Shown piece by piece: positions 1 through 5,941 of a stretch of 27,660 nucleotides of DNA; positions within the stretch are counted from its first letter, which is position 1; every line of letters starts with the position of its first letter. The stretch covers positions 1 to 27,660 of IMG/VR virus record IMGVR_UViG_3300022723_000063. One strand, 5' to 3'. The notes beneath the pieces were generated by a model. It worked only from the letters and a program-made list of their open reading frames with translations, did no database searches and was not told the origin of the DNA. This DNA is from a virus. Made by a program: the position numbers and the translations under genes.

Positions 1-107
1 CGGGTCGCTTGCCGGTAGGTAAATGCCATTTTCCTCGCCCGTAGACTCCGCTGCCGTCTGCTTTTAAGCATTTGTAGTATTTTCGTGGCATCGGGTTACC
101 GTCGACG
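1..107. repeat. Direct repeat, copy A (107 bp, window edge)
   Basis: Identical base for base to 1024-1130; the two copies diverge at position 108 versus 1131, and the left limit is cut by the window edge, so the repeat may be longer. Read on the minus strand it encodes the start of the conserved domain of the 377-aa protein (from VDGNPMPRKYY to PTGKRP). That frame has no ATG and is closed by a TAG about 15 codons upstream, so this is a fragment, not a second intact gene. It is either a true partial duplication or an assembly join at the contig end. Confidence 0.95.
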
Positions 108-138
108 TGAGCGTCCAAGCAATGAGCCAATTGATCAT
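64..138 (-). CDS. Start of a small hydrophobic protein, probably interrupted by the edge repeat
   Basis: ATG at 138-136 has a perfect AGGAGG ribosome site at ideal distance and overlaps the stop of the upstream small gene by ATGA, the coupling used throughout this genome. The predicted product begins MINWLIAWTLTSTVT, which is hydrophobic and could be the start of a membrane segment. After 11 codons it enters the 107-bp repeat in a frame unrelated to the one used there, and stops at 64-66 after 24 residues. The strong start signals suggest a real gene whose remainder is missing or replaced. It follows a probable endolysin in the same operon, so a holin or other membrane protein is possible, but that is a guess from position only. 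Confidence 0.35.
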   Translation of the reverse strand: MINWLIAWTLTSTVTRCHENTTNA

Positions 139-371
139 GGCTGAATACCTCCTAGATGCGGCGCTTGTGGCGCGCAATGTTCAAAATAAGAATACACCGG
201 TGCGCCGGGGCAATTCAGGCACCGTGGGAACCAAACTTGTGATTTTTCGCACCAGACGAGCGTAAGATTCTCAAAGTACGTAACGCACGATGCGTGATCG
301 TCCCGCATCCACTCCGGGCACCACACGACGCCGGGAGGCAGCGTGAACGAAAAAAGATGCAGCGCGATCAT
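135..371 (-). CDS. Small cysteine-rich hypothetical protein
   Basis: A 78-residue product starting at ATG 371-369; a TTG three codons earlier (380) would give 81 residues. The start sits just past the TGA of the 377-aa gene (377-379), and its own TGA overlaps the next ATG by four bases, so it fits as the middle gene of a coupled leftward operon. It has six cysteines, including a CLNCPG pair near residue 55, which might bind a metal, but the spacing does not match a family I recognise. There is no signal peptide. No clear ribosome site is seen at its own start, so expression would depend on coupling. Moderate confidence that it is real. Confidence 0.5.
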   Translation of the reverse strand: MIALHLFSFTLPPGVVWCPEWMRDDHASCVTYFENLTLVWCEKSQVWFPRCLNCPGAPVYSYFEHCAPQAPHLGGIQP

Positions 372-376
372 TGTGC

Positions 377-1510
377 TCAAGACTGCCTCACTCGCTCCAA
401 ATACTCAAAAAGCCGTTTCGTCTGCCAGCGCCGCTCAGCGTCCCCAGCAGCCTCCCCAGCAGCAGCCTGAGCAGCAGTCCAAGCAGTCCAAGCAGCCTCA
501 GCAGCCCCTGCTGCCCCTGCTGCCCGAGCAGCAGCCCCTGCTGCCCCAGCAGCCCAAGCAGCAGCCCGAGCGTCCCAAGCAGCCTCCCCAGCAGCAGCCC
601 GAGCAGTCCAAGCAGCCCAAGCAGCAGCCCGAGCAGCCCAAGCAGCGTCCCAAGCAGCAGCCCGAGCAGCGTCCCAAGCAGCCGCTAGCCGATCTCTTGC
701 CGTCACGCGATTAACAAAACGTCGGGCAGTCTCGATTGCGTTTCGCGGGCGCTTGTCGTCTGGGAAACGAGCTTCGAAGAGCGGCAAAACGCGCTCTGCA
801 CAGTCGCAGGCAAAAAGGCGGGCGATTTTTGCGTCCCAATGAAGCTCCCGCACCAGTCGCGCTTCCCGCCCAACAACCTTATTATCTCCACGAATAACCT
901 CACCCCGAAACGCAACTTCAAAAATGCGGTCATCGAGCCAGTCTACTAAATCCTTTTTACAACAGGCGTGGTAGCCGTTACTGCACAGAGCTAGATCACC
1001 TCGAGTCGGCGGCATCCACTTACCGGGTCGCTTGCCGGTAGGTAAATGCCATTTTCCTCGCCCGTAGACTCCGCTGCCGTCTGCTTTTAAGCATTTGTAG
1101 TATTTTCGTGGCATCGGGTTACCGTCGACGGTCGCCACCCACCCATCGCCGTGCGCGCGCTCTAAGATCCGCTCAAAGACCTCCTGGGGCGCGCAGTCGC
1201 AGTCGCTTTCTGCGAGCGCCTCGCGAAGCAGGTCATGTGCAGCCTCTCGCGAAAGCGCGCCACATTCGAGGTCGAGTCGGCAGCACCGGCGCTCGAGCGC
1301 CAGAGAGGCTTTGTGGTAGGGCTCACTAGCGACATAGGCGATCTCATCGCTCGGCGCCGCCTGTGGCTCGCTACCGATCACCACCCGCCGCCCTGCGTGG
1401 CGCTCGAGCTCGGCGATACACGCGGCCTCGGTCTCGCCGACGGCCTGAAGCAGCCCCGCCTCACTCCAAATTTCCCACCATTCTAATAAATAACTCTGTT
1501 TTTTTCTCAT
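377..1510 (-). CDS. DUF7666-like phage protein with Ala/Trp-rich helical repeat tail
   Basis: A 377-residue protein. The start ATG (1510) follows AGGAGA at good distance and a promoter-like pair of boxes. Residues about 130-235 (PRKYYKCLKADGSGVYG ... CSNGYHAC ... FRGEVIRGDNKVVGREARLVREL) resemble the DUF7666 domain found in many phage and bacterial proteins: a CxxGxHAC motif followed by a GEV..GDNKVV strand. This match is from memory. Residues about 270-360 are almost wholly Ala with regularly placed Trp, Arg, Asp and Glu, often 11 residues apart, which predicts a long regular helix or helical stack. A role is not known; it lies downstream of the endolysin-like gene in a leftward operon. Part of its coding sequence is repeated at 1-107. 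Confidence 0.75.
   Translation of the reverse strand: MRKKQSYLLEWWEIWSEAGLLQAVGETEAACIAELERHAGRRVVIGSEPQAAPSDEIAYVASEPYHKASLALERRCCRLDLECGALSREAAHDLLREALAESDCDCAPQEVFERILERAHGDGWVATVDGNPMPRKYYKCLKADGSGVYGRGKWHLPTGKRPGKWMPPTRGDLALCSNGYHACCKKDLVDWLDDRIFEVAFRGEVIRGDNKVVGREARLVRELHWDAKIARLFACDCAERVLPLFEARFPDDKRPRNAIETARRFVNRVTARDRLAAAWDAARAAAWDAAWAARAAAWAAWTARAAAGEAAWDARAAAWAAGAAGAAARAAGAAGAAEAAWTAWTAAQAAAGEAAGDAERRWQTKRLFEYLERVRQS
425..690. repeat. Low-complexity repeat coding for the Ala-rich tail
   Basis: Degenerate CAGCAGCC / CAAGCAG / CCCAGCAG units fill this stretch on the plus strand. On the minus strand they read as Ala codons with Trp, Arg, Asp and Glu inserted, forming the C-terminal repeat of the 377-aa protein. 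The units are imperfect, so it is a diverged coding repeat rather than a recent microsatellite expansion. The open plus-strand frames here (Gln/Pro and Ser/Pro rich) are by-products. Confidence 0.85.
1024..1130. repeat. Direct repeat, copy B (107 bp, inside DUF7666-like gene)
   Basis: This is the in-context copy of the 107-bp repeat. It lies inside the open reading frame of the leftward 377-aa gene and codes for the middle of its conserved domain. Because the frame is intact on both sides, this copy is the likely original and the one at the window edge the derived or artefactual copy. Confidence 0.95.
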
Positions 1511-1538
1511 AATTGCTATCTCCTATTCGTCTATACAC

Positions 1539-1567
1539 AAGATATCGTCTATATCATCTACCGTCAA
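1539..1567 (-). promoter_or_regulatory. Sigma70-like promoter for the leftward operon
   Basis: On the minus strand TTGACG (1567-1562) is followed after exactly 17 bases by TATCTT (1544-1539), then AGGAGA and the ATG of the 377-aa gene at 1510. The -35 box matches five of six consensus bases and the -10 box four of six. It lies in the 62-base gap between the endolysin-like gene and the 377-aa gene. It could serve the leftward genes independently of the endolysin. Confidence 0.55.
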
Positions 1568-1572
1568 GCGCT

Positions 1573-1896
1573 CTAAGCGCGCGTGTTCGACTTCGGCTGC
1601 CATTCGACGTGGATATGCGTTTCGTGAGCCACCACGTCAAACTCCGCGCTTAAAGCGTCTCGGATTTCCACCGCGGCGCGCTCGATCTCCGCCGGGCCCC
1701 AGCCGAGCGGATCGTAGTCTTCGGCTTGACCTGCGTAGTGTAGCGAGCCGCGCGAATGGGCTCCGTCACGCACGCTAGAAATAACGCAGTGGCCACACTG
1801 TAAGCGCTCGAGCGCGTTTAGCACGACGGGTCGAGCGGCGAGGATTTCCGGCCGGATTCCGCATAGGCTTACCGAGCTAGACATAACAATTTTCAT
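1573..1896 (-). CDS. M15-type zinc peptidase, probable endolysin
   Basis: A 107-residue protein if the start is ATG 1896, chosen because a GGAGG lies five bases upstream; the frame stays open up to 1965 but without such a site. It carries the zinc-peptidase signature of the M15 / D-Ala-D-Ala carboxypeptidase-like fold: H53-Y-A-G-Q-A-E-D60 (HxxGxAxD) and the late H94-I-H96 motif (ETHIHVEW). Members of this family in phages cut the peptide cross-links of peptidoglycan for lysis, or in virions for entry. No signal peptide or membrane segment is present, so release would need a holin. It is short for the family but both motifs are intact. It is transcribed leftwards, away from the structural genes, as the first gene of its operon. 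Confidence 0.68.
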   Translation of the reverse strand: MKIVMSSSVSLCGIRPEILAARPVVLNALERLQCGHCVISSVRDGAHSRGSLHYAGQAEDYDPLGWGPAEIERAAVEIRDALSAEFDVVAHETHIHVEWQPKSNTRA

Positions 1897-1945
1897 GCAA
1901 GCCTCCGTTTTTCTCACCAGCATACACCCACAGACAAACACCACG

Positions 1946-1974
1946 TTGACAGAAATCTCGGCCATTGCTAATGT
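1946..1974 (+). promoter_or_regulatory. Strong sigma70-like promoter for the rightward recombination/replication genes
   Basis: A perfect TTGACA -35 box at 1946-1951 is followed after exactly 17 bases by TAATGT (1969-1974, four of six). The first rightward gene starts at 2011. The site lies in the gap between the divergent leftward and rightward operons, where an early phage promoter is expected. Confidence 0.6.
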
Positions 1975-2010
1975 TAAGCTGTGGACAAGCTCTGAATACG
2001 GAATGAAACT

Positions 2011-2193
2011 ATGGTAAAACTACACACGACGCACACGCAAAAGAAATCGCTCCGCCGACAGCGCGTGGCTCCACATGTTGAGCGCTCGGCCGAAATACAA
2101 CGCGCAGAAAAGCGGCTTGCGGCTGCTGAGCGCCGCTATAGATCGGTGACGCTCGCACAGGATCGTAATAAATGGCTGAATGTCGCATGCTAA
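2011..2193 (+). CDS. Small basic hypothetical protein
   Basis: A 60-residue, strongly basic protein starting at ATG 2011, the first gene after the rightward promoter; a CGGAA at 1999-2003 could act as ribosome site. Residues about 25-50 (ERSAEIQRAEKRLAAAERRYRS) form a highly charged helix likely to be a coiled coil. It overlaps the start of the exonuclease gene by 22 bases. No family recognised. Its first position in an early operon would suit a small host-takeover or nucleic-acid-binding protein, but that is only inference. Confidence 0.5.
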   Translation: MVKLHTTHTQKKSLRRQRVAPHVERSAEIQRAEKRLAAAERRYRSVTLAQDRNKWLNVAC

Positions 2194-3011
2194 AGCACAC
2201 GCCGGAAATGACCGTTGGTATACACAAGGACGTGCCGCCGGCGGTCTATCATCGCTGGGACTGCTGCTCGCACTCGCGACTGAAAGCGCTTGAGCGATCG
2301 GCGATGCACTGCAAGCACGCGATCGAAAATCCGCCGGGAAGCGCCGCGCTTGTTTTTGGCGAGGCGCTGCATCTCGCGGTATTCGAGCCCGATCGGTTTG
2401 ACAACGTCGTCACAATCGGTCCGACAAAAACACGCGCTTCGAAAGCGTGGCGCGAAGCGCAAGCAGAAAAGCCGAATCACATTTTTTTGACAGCGTGCGA
2501 GTGCGCCCGCTTGCGAGCAATAGTTGAGGCGATCAGCGCTCATCCGAAGCTATGGCCAGTAATGAGCCCGGAGGCCGATCGGGAGGTAAGCCTTGTCTGG
2601 CAAGACGTTGAGAGCGGGCTAATGTGTAAGGGTCGCACCGATTTGGTCGACTGGAAACATAAGCTCATTCTCGACCTGAAAACATGTCGCGACGCTTCAC
2701 CGCGGGCGTTTTCCAAGTCCATTTTCGACTTTGCATACCATCGGCAAGGCGCAATGTACCTCGACGGCTGGCAAGCGCTCGGCAAAGAGCTTGAGCATTT
2801 TGCGATCGTCGCGGTCGAGAAAGAGCCACCGCACGGAGTCGCTTTGTATTGGCTCGAACCGGAAGCGCTCACGCAGGGTCGCGCTGAATTGTCGGAGCTG
2901 AAACAAACTTACGCAGAATGTCTGCGCACTGGAAAATGGCCGGGGTATCCCGCGCGCTTCGAGCGCATCGGGTTGCCGCGCTGGGCGAAAAAACGCGAGA
3001 ATGACGAATGA
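2172..3011 (+). CDS. RecE-like PD-(D/E)XK exonuclease
   Basis: 279 residues from ATG 2172; ATG 2187 or 2208 are possible later starts, the last giving the more family-like beginning MTVGIHKDVPPAVYH. It resembles the DUF3799 / RecE C-terminal nuclease group. The N-terminal YHRWDCCSHSRLKAL region is followed by FGEALHLAVFEPDRF. The active-site motifs come near residues 155-170: KGRTDLVD gives the metal-binding Asp and LILDLKTC gives the D-x-K pair. YHRQGAMYLDG, the conserved Gln-Tyr helix, follows near residue 190. Such enzymes degrade one strand of double-stranded DNA ends to prepare them for annealing. The gene overlaps the next by ATGA, pairing it with a putative annealing protein as in RecE/RecT and lambda Exo/Bet systems. 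Confidence 0.82.
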   Translation: MAECRMLKHTPEMTVGIHKDVPPAVYHRWDCCSHSRLKALERSAMHCKHAIENPPGSAALVFGEALHLAVFEPDRFDNVVTIGPTKTRASKAWREAQAEKPNHIFLTACECARLRAIVEAISAHPKLWPVMSPEADREVSLVWQDVESGLMCKGRTDLVDWKHKLILDLKTCRDASPRAFSKSIFDFAYHRQGAMYLDGWQALGKELEHFAIVAVEKEPPHGVALYWLEPEALTQGRAELSELKQTYAECLRTGKWPGYPARFERIGLPRWAKKRENDE

Positions 3012-3871
3012 GAAAAACAACAAACGGAAAAAGCGGCACGCCGGTAGTCGAAGCGGAAATCGTATCGAGCGATGTTGCGCTCGGCGCGTTAAACAGAAGC
3101 GAAATAGACGTGCAGGTTGCAACGGCAAAGCAATATCCGCGCTCGATGAAACGGTTTCGGCAGACAGCGCTTGAGCTTGCAACACTTGACGAAGAGACGG
3201 CGGCGTCGATGTTTTATGCCCTGCCGCGCGGCAGGAAAACGATTGATGGGCCGAGCGTCCGTTTAGCCGAGATCATAATGCACGCGTGGACCAATCTTCG
3301 TGCCGAAAGCGACATCATCGCGATCGACGAAACGCATTTAACGGCGATGGGCTGGGCAATTGACCTGGAGACGAACATCGCTTGCCGTTCCCGCGTGAAG
3401 CGTCGCATAACAGACAAAAATGGCCGTCGCTACAACGAAGACATGATCATTGTCACCGGTAACGCCGCGTCATCGATCGCGCTCAGGAATGCCATTTTTA
3501 AGGTCGTCCCGTTTGCGCTCGTGCGTGACGTGTACGCCGCCGCGCGGCGCACTGCGATAGGTGACGCGAGCACGCTACGCGATCGGCGTGCAAAGGCGTT
3601 TAGCTGGTTCTCAAACCTCGGCGTGACGTACGAGACTATTCTTAAACGGCTGGGGCGACGAGGGCTTGAAGAAGTCACGCTTGATGATCTTGAGTTGCTC
3701 ACAGGTCTGCGCACGGCAATTAAGGACGGCGACACGAGCGTCGAAGATGCGTTTAAAGTCGGGGCGAACGAAGACGACTTGAACGCGCAACTCGAAGATG
3801 AATTAGCAAACAAACCAAACGCCCAGACAACAGGGCCACAGTCCGCTATGCAACCGGAGCGGGAGCGATGA
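3008..3871 (+). CDS. Putative single-strand annealing / recombination protein
   Basis: 287 residues, translationally coupled (ATGA) to the RecE-like nuclease. Residues about 65-85 (FYALPRGRKTIDGPSVRLAE) and about 135-185 (RVKRRITDKNGRRYNEDMI, then NAASSIALRNAIFKVVPFAL) are well-ordered blocks. I recall similar blocks in phage proteins next to RecE-type nucleases. The S..LRNAI..V(I)P pattern recalls the conserved core of phage annealing proteins of the RecT/Sak type, but I cannot place it in one superfamily. The C-terminal 40 residues are acidic and poor in structure, as is common for partner-binding tails. The likely role is to coat resected DNA and promote annealing. A stretch of 27 bases within it (3407-3433) is repeated exactly before the 14068 gene. 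Confidence 0.65.
   Translation: MRKTTNGKSGTPVVEAEIVSSDVALGALNRSEIDVQVATAKQYPRSMKRFRQTALELATLDEETAASMFYALPRGRKTIDGPSVRLAEIIMHAWTNLRAESDIIAIDETHLTAMGWAIDLETNIACRSRVKRRITDKNGRRYNEDMIIVTGNAASSIALRNAIFKVVPFALVRDVYAAARRTAIGDASTLRDRRAKAFSWFSNLGVTYETILKRLGRRGLEEVTLDDLELLTGLRTAIKDGDTSVEDAFKVGANEDDLNAQLEDELANKPNAQTTGPQSAMQPERER
3407..3433. repeat. 27-bp exact repeat, copy 1 (coding)
   Basis: Identical to 14033-14059, 10.6 kb away. Here it is in frame inside the annealing-protein gene, coding for ITDKNGRRY, a part of the conserved block. This is the likely source copy. Confidence 0.95.
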
Positions 3872-4047
3872 AAGACAAATTGGAAGACGCGGTGAGCGAA
3901 TCCGTGCGGCGCGATGTCGAGCGAGACGCTCTGAAGCGCGCGGAGACGGTCAGTGAAAGGAATTTATGGCGATCGATTTACGATTACGATCGAGACGCAT
4001 TGCTCGACGAGCTTTATCCTGACCGGCCACGATCGAGAAAGCTGTAA
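3868..4047 (+). CDS. Small charged hypothetical protein (59 aa)
   Basis: ATG 3868 overlaps the stop of the preceding gene by ATGA and has GGAGCGGGAGCG just upstream as ribosome site. The 59-residue product starts MKDKLEDAVSESVRRDVERD and is rich in Asp, Glu, Arg and Lys, with a probable amphipathic helix for the first 35 residues and a YDYDRDALLDELYPD segment after it. The size, coupling and codon pattern support a real gene although it is short. No family recognised. Its place between the recombination and replication genes suggests an accessory DNA-metabolism role. Confidence 0.6.
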   Translation: MKDKLEDAVSESVRRDVERDALKRAETVSERNLWRSIYDYDRDALLDELYPDRPRSRKL

Positions 4048-4143
4048 TCACGTTGATTTTCGGGGCGGCGGTGGCTCTCCTATTCGTGTTTCAATTCCAT
4101 TCCAGCCGCCGTCGCCCGTTTTTTCTTTGTTCGAGGTATTTGC

Positions 4144-4974
4144 GTGTCCAGTGGATGGGTAAAATTACACAGGCGAATCAAGCAGAGCGAGATAGCTCGG
4201 CGGCCCAATCAGTTCCTCGTGTGGTGCCACTTGCTAGTGATGGCACAGCATGGCCCGAGCACGATTACGTTCAAAGGGAAGCCTCACAAGCTAGAGCCAG
4301 GAGATGTTGTTACAGGCAGGAAGCAGCTCGCTGAGGATACGGGGTTACCCTTATCAACCGTGGAGGACTCCCTCAGATGGCTAGAATCCCGACAACAAAT
4401 CCGCCAACAGAAATCAAATAAAGGTCGAATCATTTCAATAACTAACTGGGATGAATTTCAAAGTCCCGACAGCCAGCCGACAACCAACCGACAACAAACC
4501 GACAGCCAGCCGACAACCAACCGACAACAAACCGACAGCCAGCCGACACTCAATAAGAATGAAAGAATGAAAGAATGTAAGAATGAAAGAAAGAAGAATA
4601 CCCCCTTACCCCCTAAAGCACACAAATCTTATGGCGAAAACTCATTCGTGCAGCTGACCGATGAAGAATACCAGAAACTCGAAAGCAAATTCGGGAAGCT
4701 CGAACTCAAAACTGCGATCGCCGTGCTCGATGGCTGGATTTCCTCAAAGCCGAACCAGCTCGAGTGGTTCAAGAAAAAATATTCTTCAGCGTTCCACGTA
4801 CTGAACCCGATAAGCTCCTGGGTGTGGCAGCGCGTCGAAGCCTTGAAGAAGAATTCTCAAATGCAAAACGGAATTCAGTCGATGACAAGTGCGCAGTTTG
4901 CGCTCGCTCTCGCGCGGCAGTTCGAAGCAGAAGAAGCAGCAGAGGAAGCAAGGAAAGAAAATGAAAAAAAGTGA
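4144..4974 (+). CDS. Phage replication initiator (O-like, winged-helix N-terminus)
   Basis: 276 residues from GTG 4144, with GAGGT eight bases upstream. The start SSGWVKLHRRIKQSEIARRPNQFLVWCHLLVMAQH is the usual opening of phage helix-turn-helix replication proteins (replisome organiser / DnaD-like group). Residues 40-105 (ITFKGKPHKLEPGDVVTGRK ... TGLPLSTVEDSLRWLES ... GRIISITNWDEFQ) form the winged-helix DNA-binding domain. Residues about 108-137 are a tandem DSQPTTNRQQT repeat coded by the in-gene iterons. The C-terminal part (about 165-276) is helical and ends in a Glu/Ala/Lys-rich tail; it probably contacts the loader or helicase. The helicase loader gene follows with a 14-base overlap. 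The arrangement closely parallels lambda O/P. Confidence 0.75.
   Translation: MSSGWVKLHRRIKQSEIARRPNQFLVWCHLLVMAQHGPSTITFKGKPHKLEPGDVVTGRKQLAEDTGLPLSTVEDSLRWLESRQQIRQQKSNKGRIISITNWDEFQSPDSQPTTNRQQTDSQPTTNRQQTDSQPTLNKNERMKECKNERKKNTPLPPKAHKSYGENSFVQLTDEEYQKLESKFGKLELKTAIAVLDGWISSKPNQLEWFKKKYSSAFHVLNPISSWVWQRVEALKKNSQMQNGIQSMTSAQFALALARQFEAEEAAEEARKENEKK
4466..4600. promoter_or_regulatory. Probable replication origin: 11-bp iterons plus A-rich tract
   Basis: Eight consecutive 11-bp units, each starting CCGACA, run from 4466 to 4553 at 4466, 4477, 4488, 4499, 4510, 4521, 4532 and 4543. They occur in three types (CCGACAGCCAG, CCGACAACCAA, CCGACAACAAA), the set of three repeating every 33 bp. The 11-bp step is about one helical turn, so all sites face the same side of the DNA. 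Immediately downstream (4554-4600) is a purine-only, A-rich tract built on GAATGAAA/GAATGTAA units, suitable for unwinding. Iterons inside the initiator gene followed by an A-rich region are the known layout of the lambda origin. Origin function here is inferred. Confidence 0.6.
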
Positions 4975-5479
4975 AGTGAGTTTACTTCTCGCAGAAATCA
5001 GTGCGGCGTTTCCGAATTTCCACGTCACGAACGAAACACACCGCGTTTGGTTGGAGCATCTGAAAACTCAAACTTTTGCGGTGTGTCGAAAAGCACTCGC
5101 CGAATACATTGCAGCGAGTAACACGGAGTGGGCTCCGTCGGTGTCGCAGCTTCTACACCGCGTAGCGCAAGCTACGCAGCAGCCCGAAGCAAAACTCACG
5201 TTTTATGAGGCACGCGATTTGAACACCGAATATTACCAACGCGCTTTTCAGCTGTGGGGTGGTGCACGACGGTGGGCAACATTACCCGATCCGTTGTACA
5301 CCGGAAAGAGCCAAGACCAACGGACGCTCGACTTTGCACTGCGCGACATTGAAAATATTTACAACGACCAGAAAGCGCGAGCGACTGCGCAGCACGCAAT
5401 CGACGTTCGCGCAAACGGAGCCGCCGAAGTGACGAAGCTCGTGCACGCAATTCTCGGGGATGGAAATGAACAAACGTGA
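4961..5479 (+). CDS. Helicase loader / G39P-like protein
   Basis: 172 residues from ATG 4961, chosen because AGGAAAG lies just upstream and the product then begins MKKSEVSLLLAEISAAFPNF. The frame is open further upstream but that part overlaps the initiator gene. Residues 1-75 fit the 'loader and inhibitor of phage G40P' family (PF11417 as I recall): a S-E-V..LL..I..A.PNF..T..T...W...L start and an 'APSVSQLL' (PPTIAEI-like) end. In SPP1, G39P binds the initiator and delivers the hexameric helicase to the origin. Residues 76-172 are an extension with Trp and Tyr (YYQRAFQLWGGARRW) not found in short G39P. The 14-base overlap with the initiator gene supports coupled expression and joint action. 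Confidence 0.7.
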   Translation: MKKSEVSLLLAEISAAFPNFHVTNETHRVWLEHLKTQTFAVCRKALAEYIAASNTEWAPSVSQLLHRVAQATQQPEAKLTFYEARDLNTEYYQRAFQLWGGARRWATLPDPLYTGKSQDQRTLDFALRDIENIYNDQKARATAQHAIDVRANGAAEVTKLVHAILGDGNEQT

Positions 5480-5720
5480 TTTTGCAAAACACGCACACGC
5501 GCAGCTCGCCGCCGGGCTTGTACCGATTTTCGGTGAGAACGCCGAGCGCCGGGACTGCTATCGCTGGGTGCGAGCGGATCGAGCCTGCGTTGCCGGAGGG
5601 ACCGTCACGCACAAAGGATTTAAATTTCTTAGGTTTTTACGGCAACATCCGCCTCGGCCAGGTTTTAGTATTCAGCCGGATACAGAATCGCCCGCTGCCA
5701 AGATTTGCGATTCTAGCTAG
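5466..5720 (+). CDS. Small hypothetical protein, frame uncertain
   Basis: 84 residues from ATG 5466 (MNKRDFAKHAHAQLAAGLV), overlapping the loader gene's end by 14 bases with GGGGATGG upstream; ATG 5460 is an alternative. The first 50 residues look protein-like. The rest (FKFLRFLRQHPPRPGFS) looks less so, while another frame (GTG 5476 to 5724) reads more naturally in the second half (DLNFLGFYGNIRLGQVL). Either could be the gene, or a single-base indel near 5610 could have split one gene. Both frames end in the CTAG tract. It is the last gene before the terminator of the replication block. No function recognised. Confidence 0.4.
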   Translation: MNKRDFAKHAHAQLAAGLVPIFGENAERRDCYRWVRADRACVAGGTVTHKGFKFLRFLRQHPPRPGFSIQPDTESPAAKICDSS

Positions 5721-5728
5721 CTAGCTAG
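5713..5728. repeat. (CTAG)4 tract giving stops in all six frames
   Basis: Four perfect copies of CTAG. TAG occurs at 5714, 5718, 5722 and 5726, covering all three plus-strand frames; because CTAG is its own complement the minus strand is closed likewise. The tract directly precedes a terminator hairpin at the border between replication and structural regions. Confidence 0.9.
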
Positions 5729-5747
5729 CTCGTGACGCGAGTTTTTT
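5727..5747 (+). terminator. Rho-independent terminator after the replication block
   Basis: AGCTCG (5727-5732) and CGAGTT (5738-5743) pair around a five-base loop with one G-T pair, and six T residues follow (5742-5747). The stem is short, but position at the end of the rightward early genes and before a 200-base gap fits a terminator. Confidence 0.5.
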
Positions 5748-5848
5748 AGTAAATCAAAGGGAGCCGCGCGAAAACGAGAAAGATCAAACGTAGGCTGGTT
5801 TACGGGAATTTAAGATTGCTCGGAAGTTTAGTGTGTTAATAGCGGAAA

Positions 5849-5878
5849 TTTAGCTTGTAAATACAAAACCACTACAAT
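5849..5878 (+). promoter_or_regulatory. Possible promoter for the structural genes
   Basis: The gap 5748-5941 is relatively AT-rich and holds TACAAT (5873-5878, five of six of the -10 consensus). Eighteen bases upstream lies TTTAGC (5849-5854), a poor -35 box. It follows a terminator and precedes a long run of same-strand genes, so a promoter is expected here. Nothing else recognisable was seen in the gap. Confidence 0.35.
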
Positions 5879-5941
5879 ACACTCGGAAAATCAACGGGCT
5901 TTTGAGGGAAATCAATCGCCCCACTATCCGTGGAGTCGGAC

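Noticed and set aside
343-714. Plus-strand Gln/Pro-rich frame (and a Ser/Pro-rich frame at 371-688)
   Set aside because: Both lie wholly antisense to the Ala-rich repeat of the 377-aa gene; their composition is a by-product of the repeated Ala codons, and no ribosome site precedes them.
1980-1988. DnaA-box-like TGTGGACAA near the rightward promoter
   Set aside because: A single copy with one mismatch to the consensus; not enough for an origin, and the iterons at 4466 are a much better candidate.
4053-4334. Possible membrane protein from TTG 4053 (IFGAAVALLFVFQF followed by Arg)
   Set aside because: It starts at TTG without a ribosome site and overlaps the conserved start of the replication initiator for most of its length; the hydrophobic run is probably chance.
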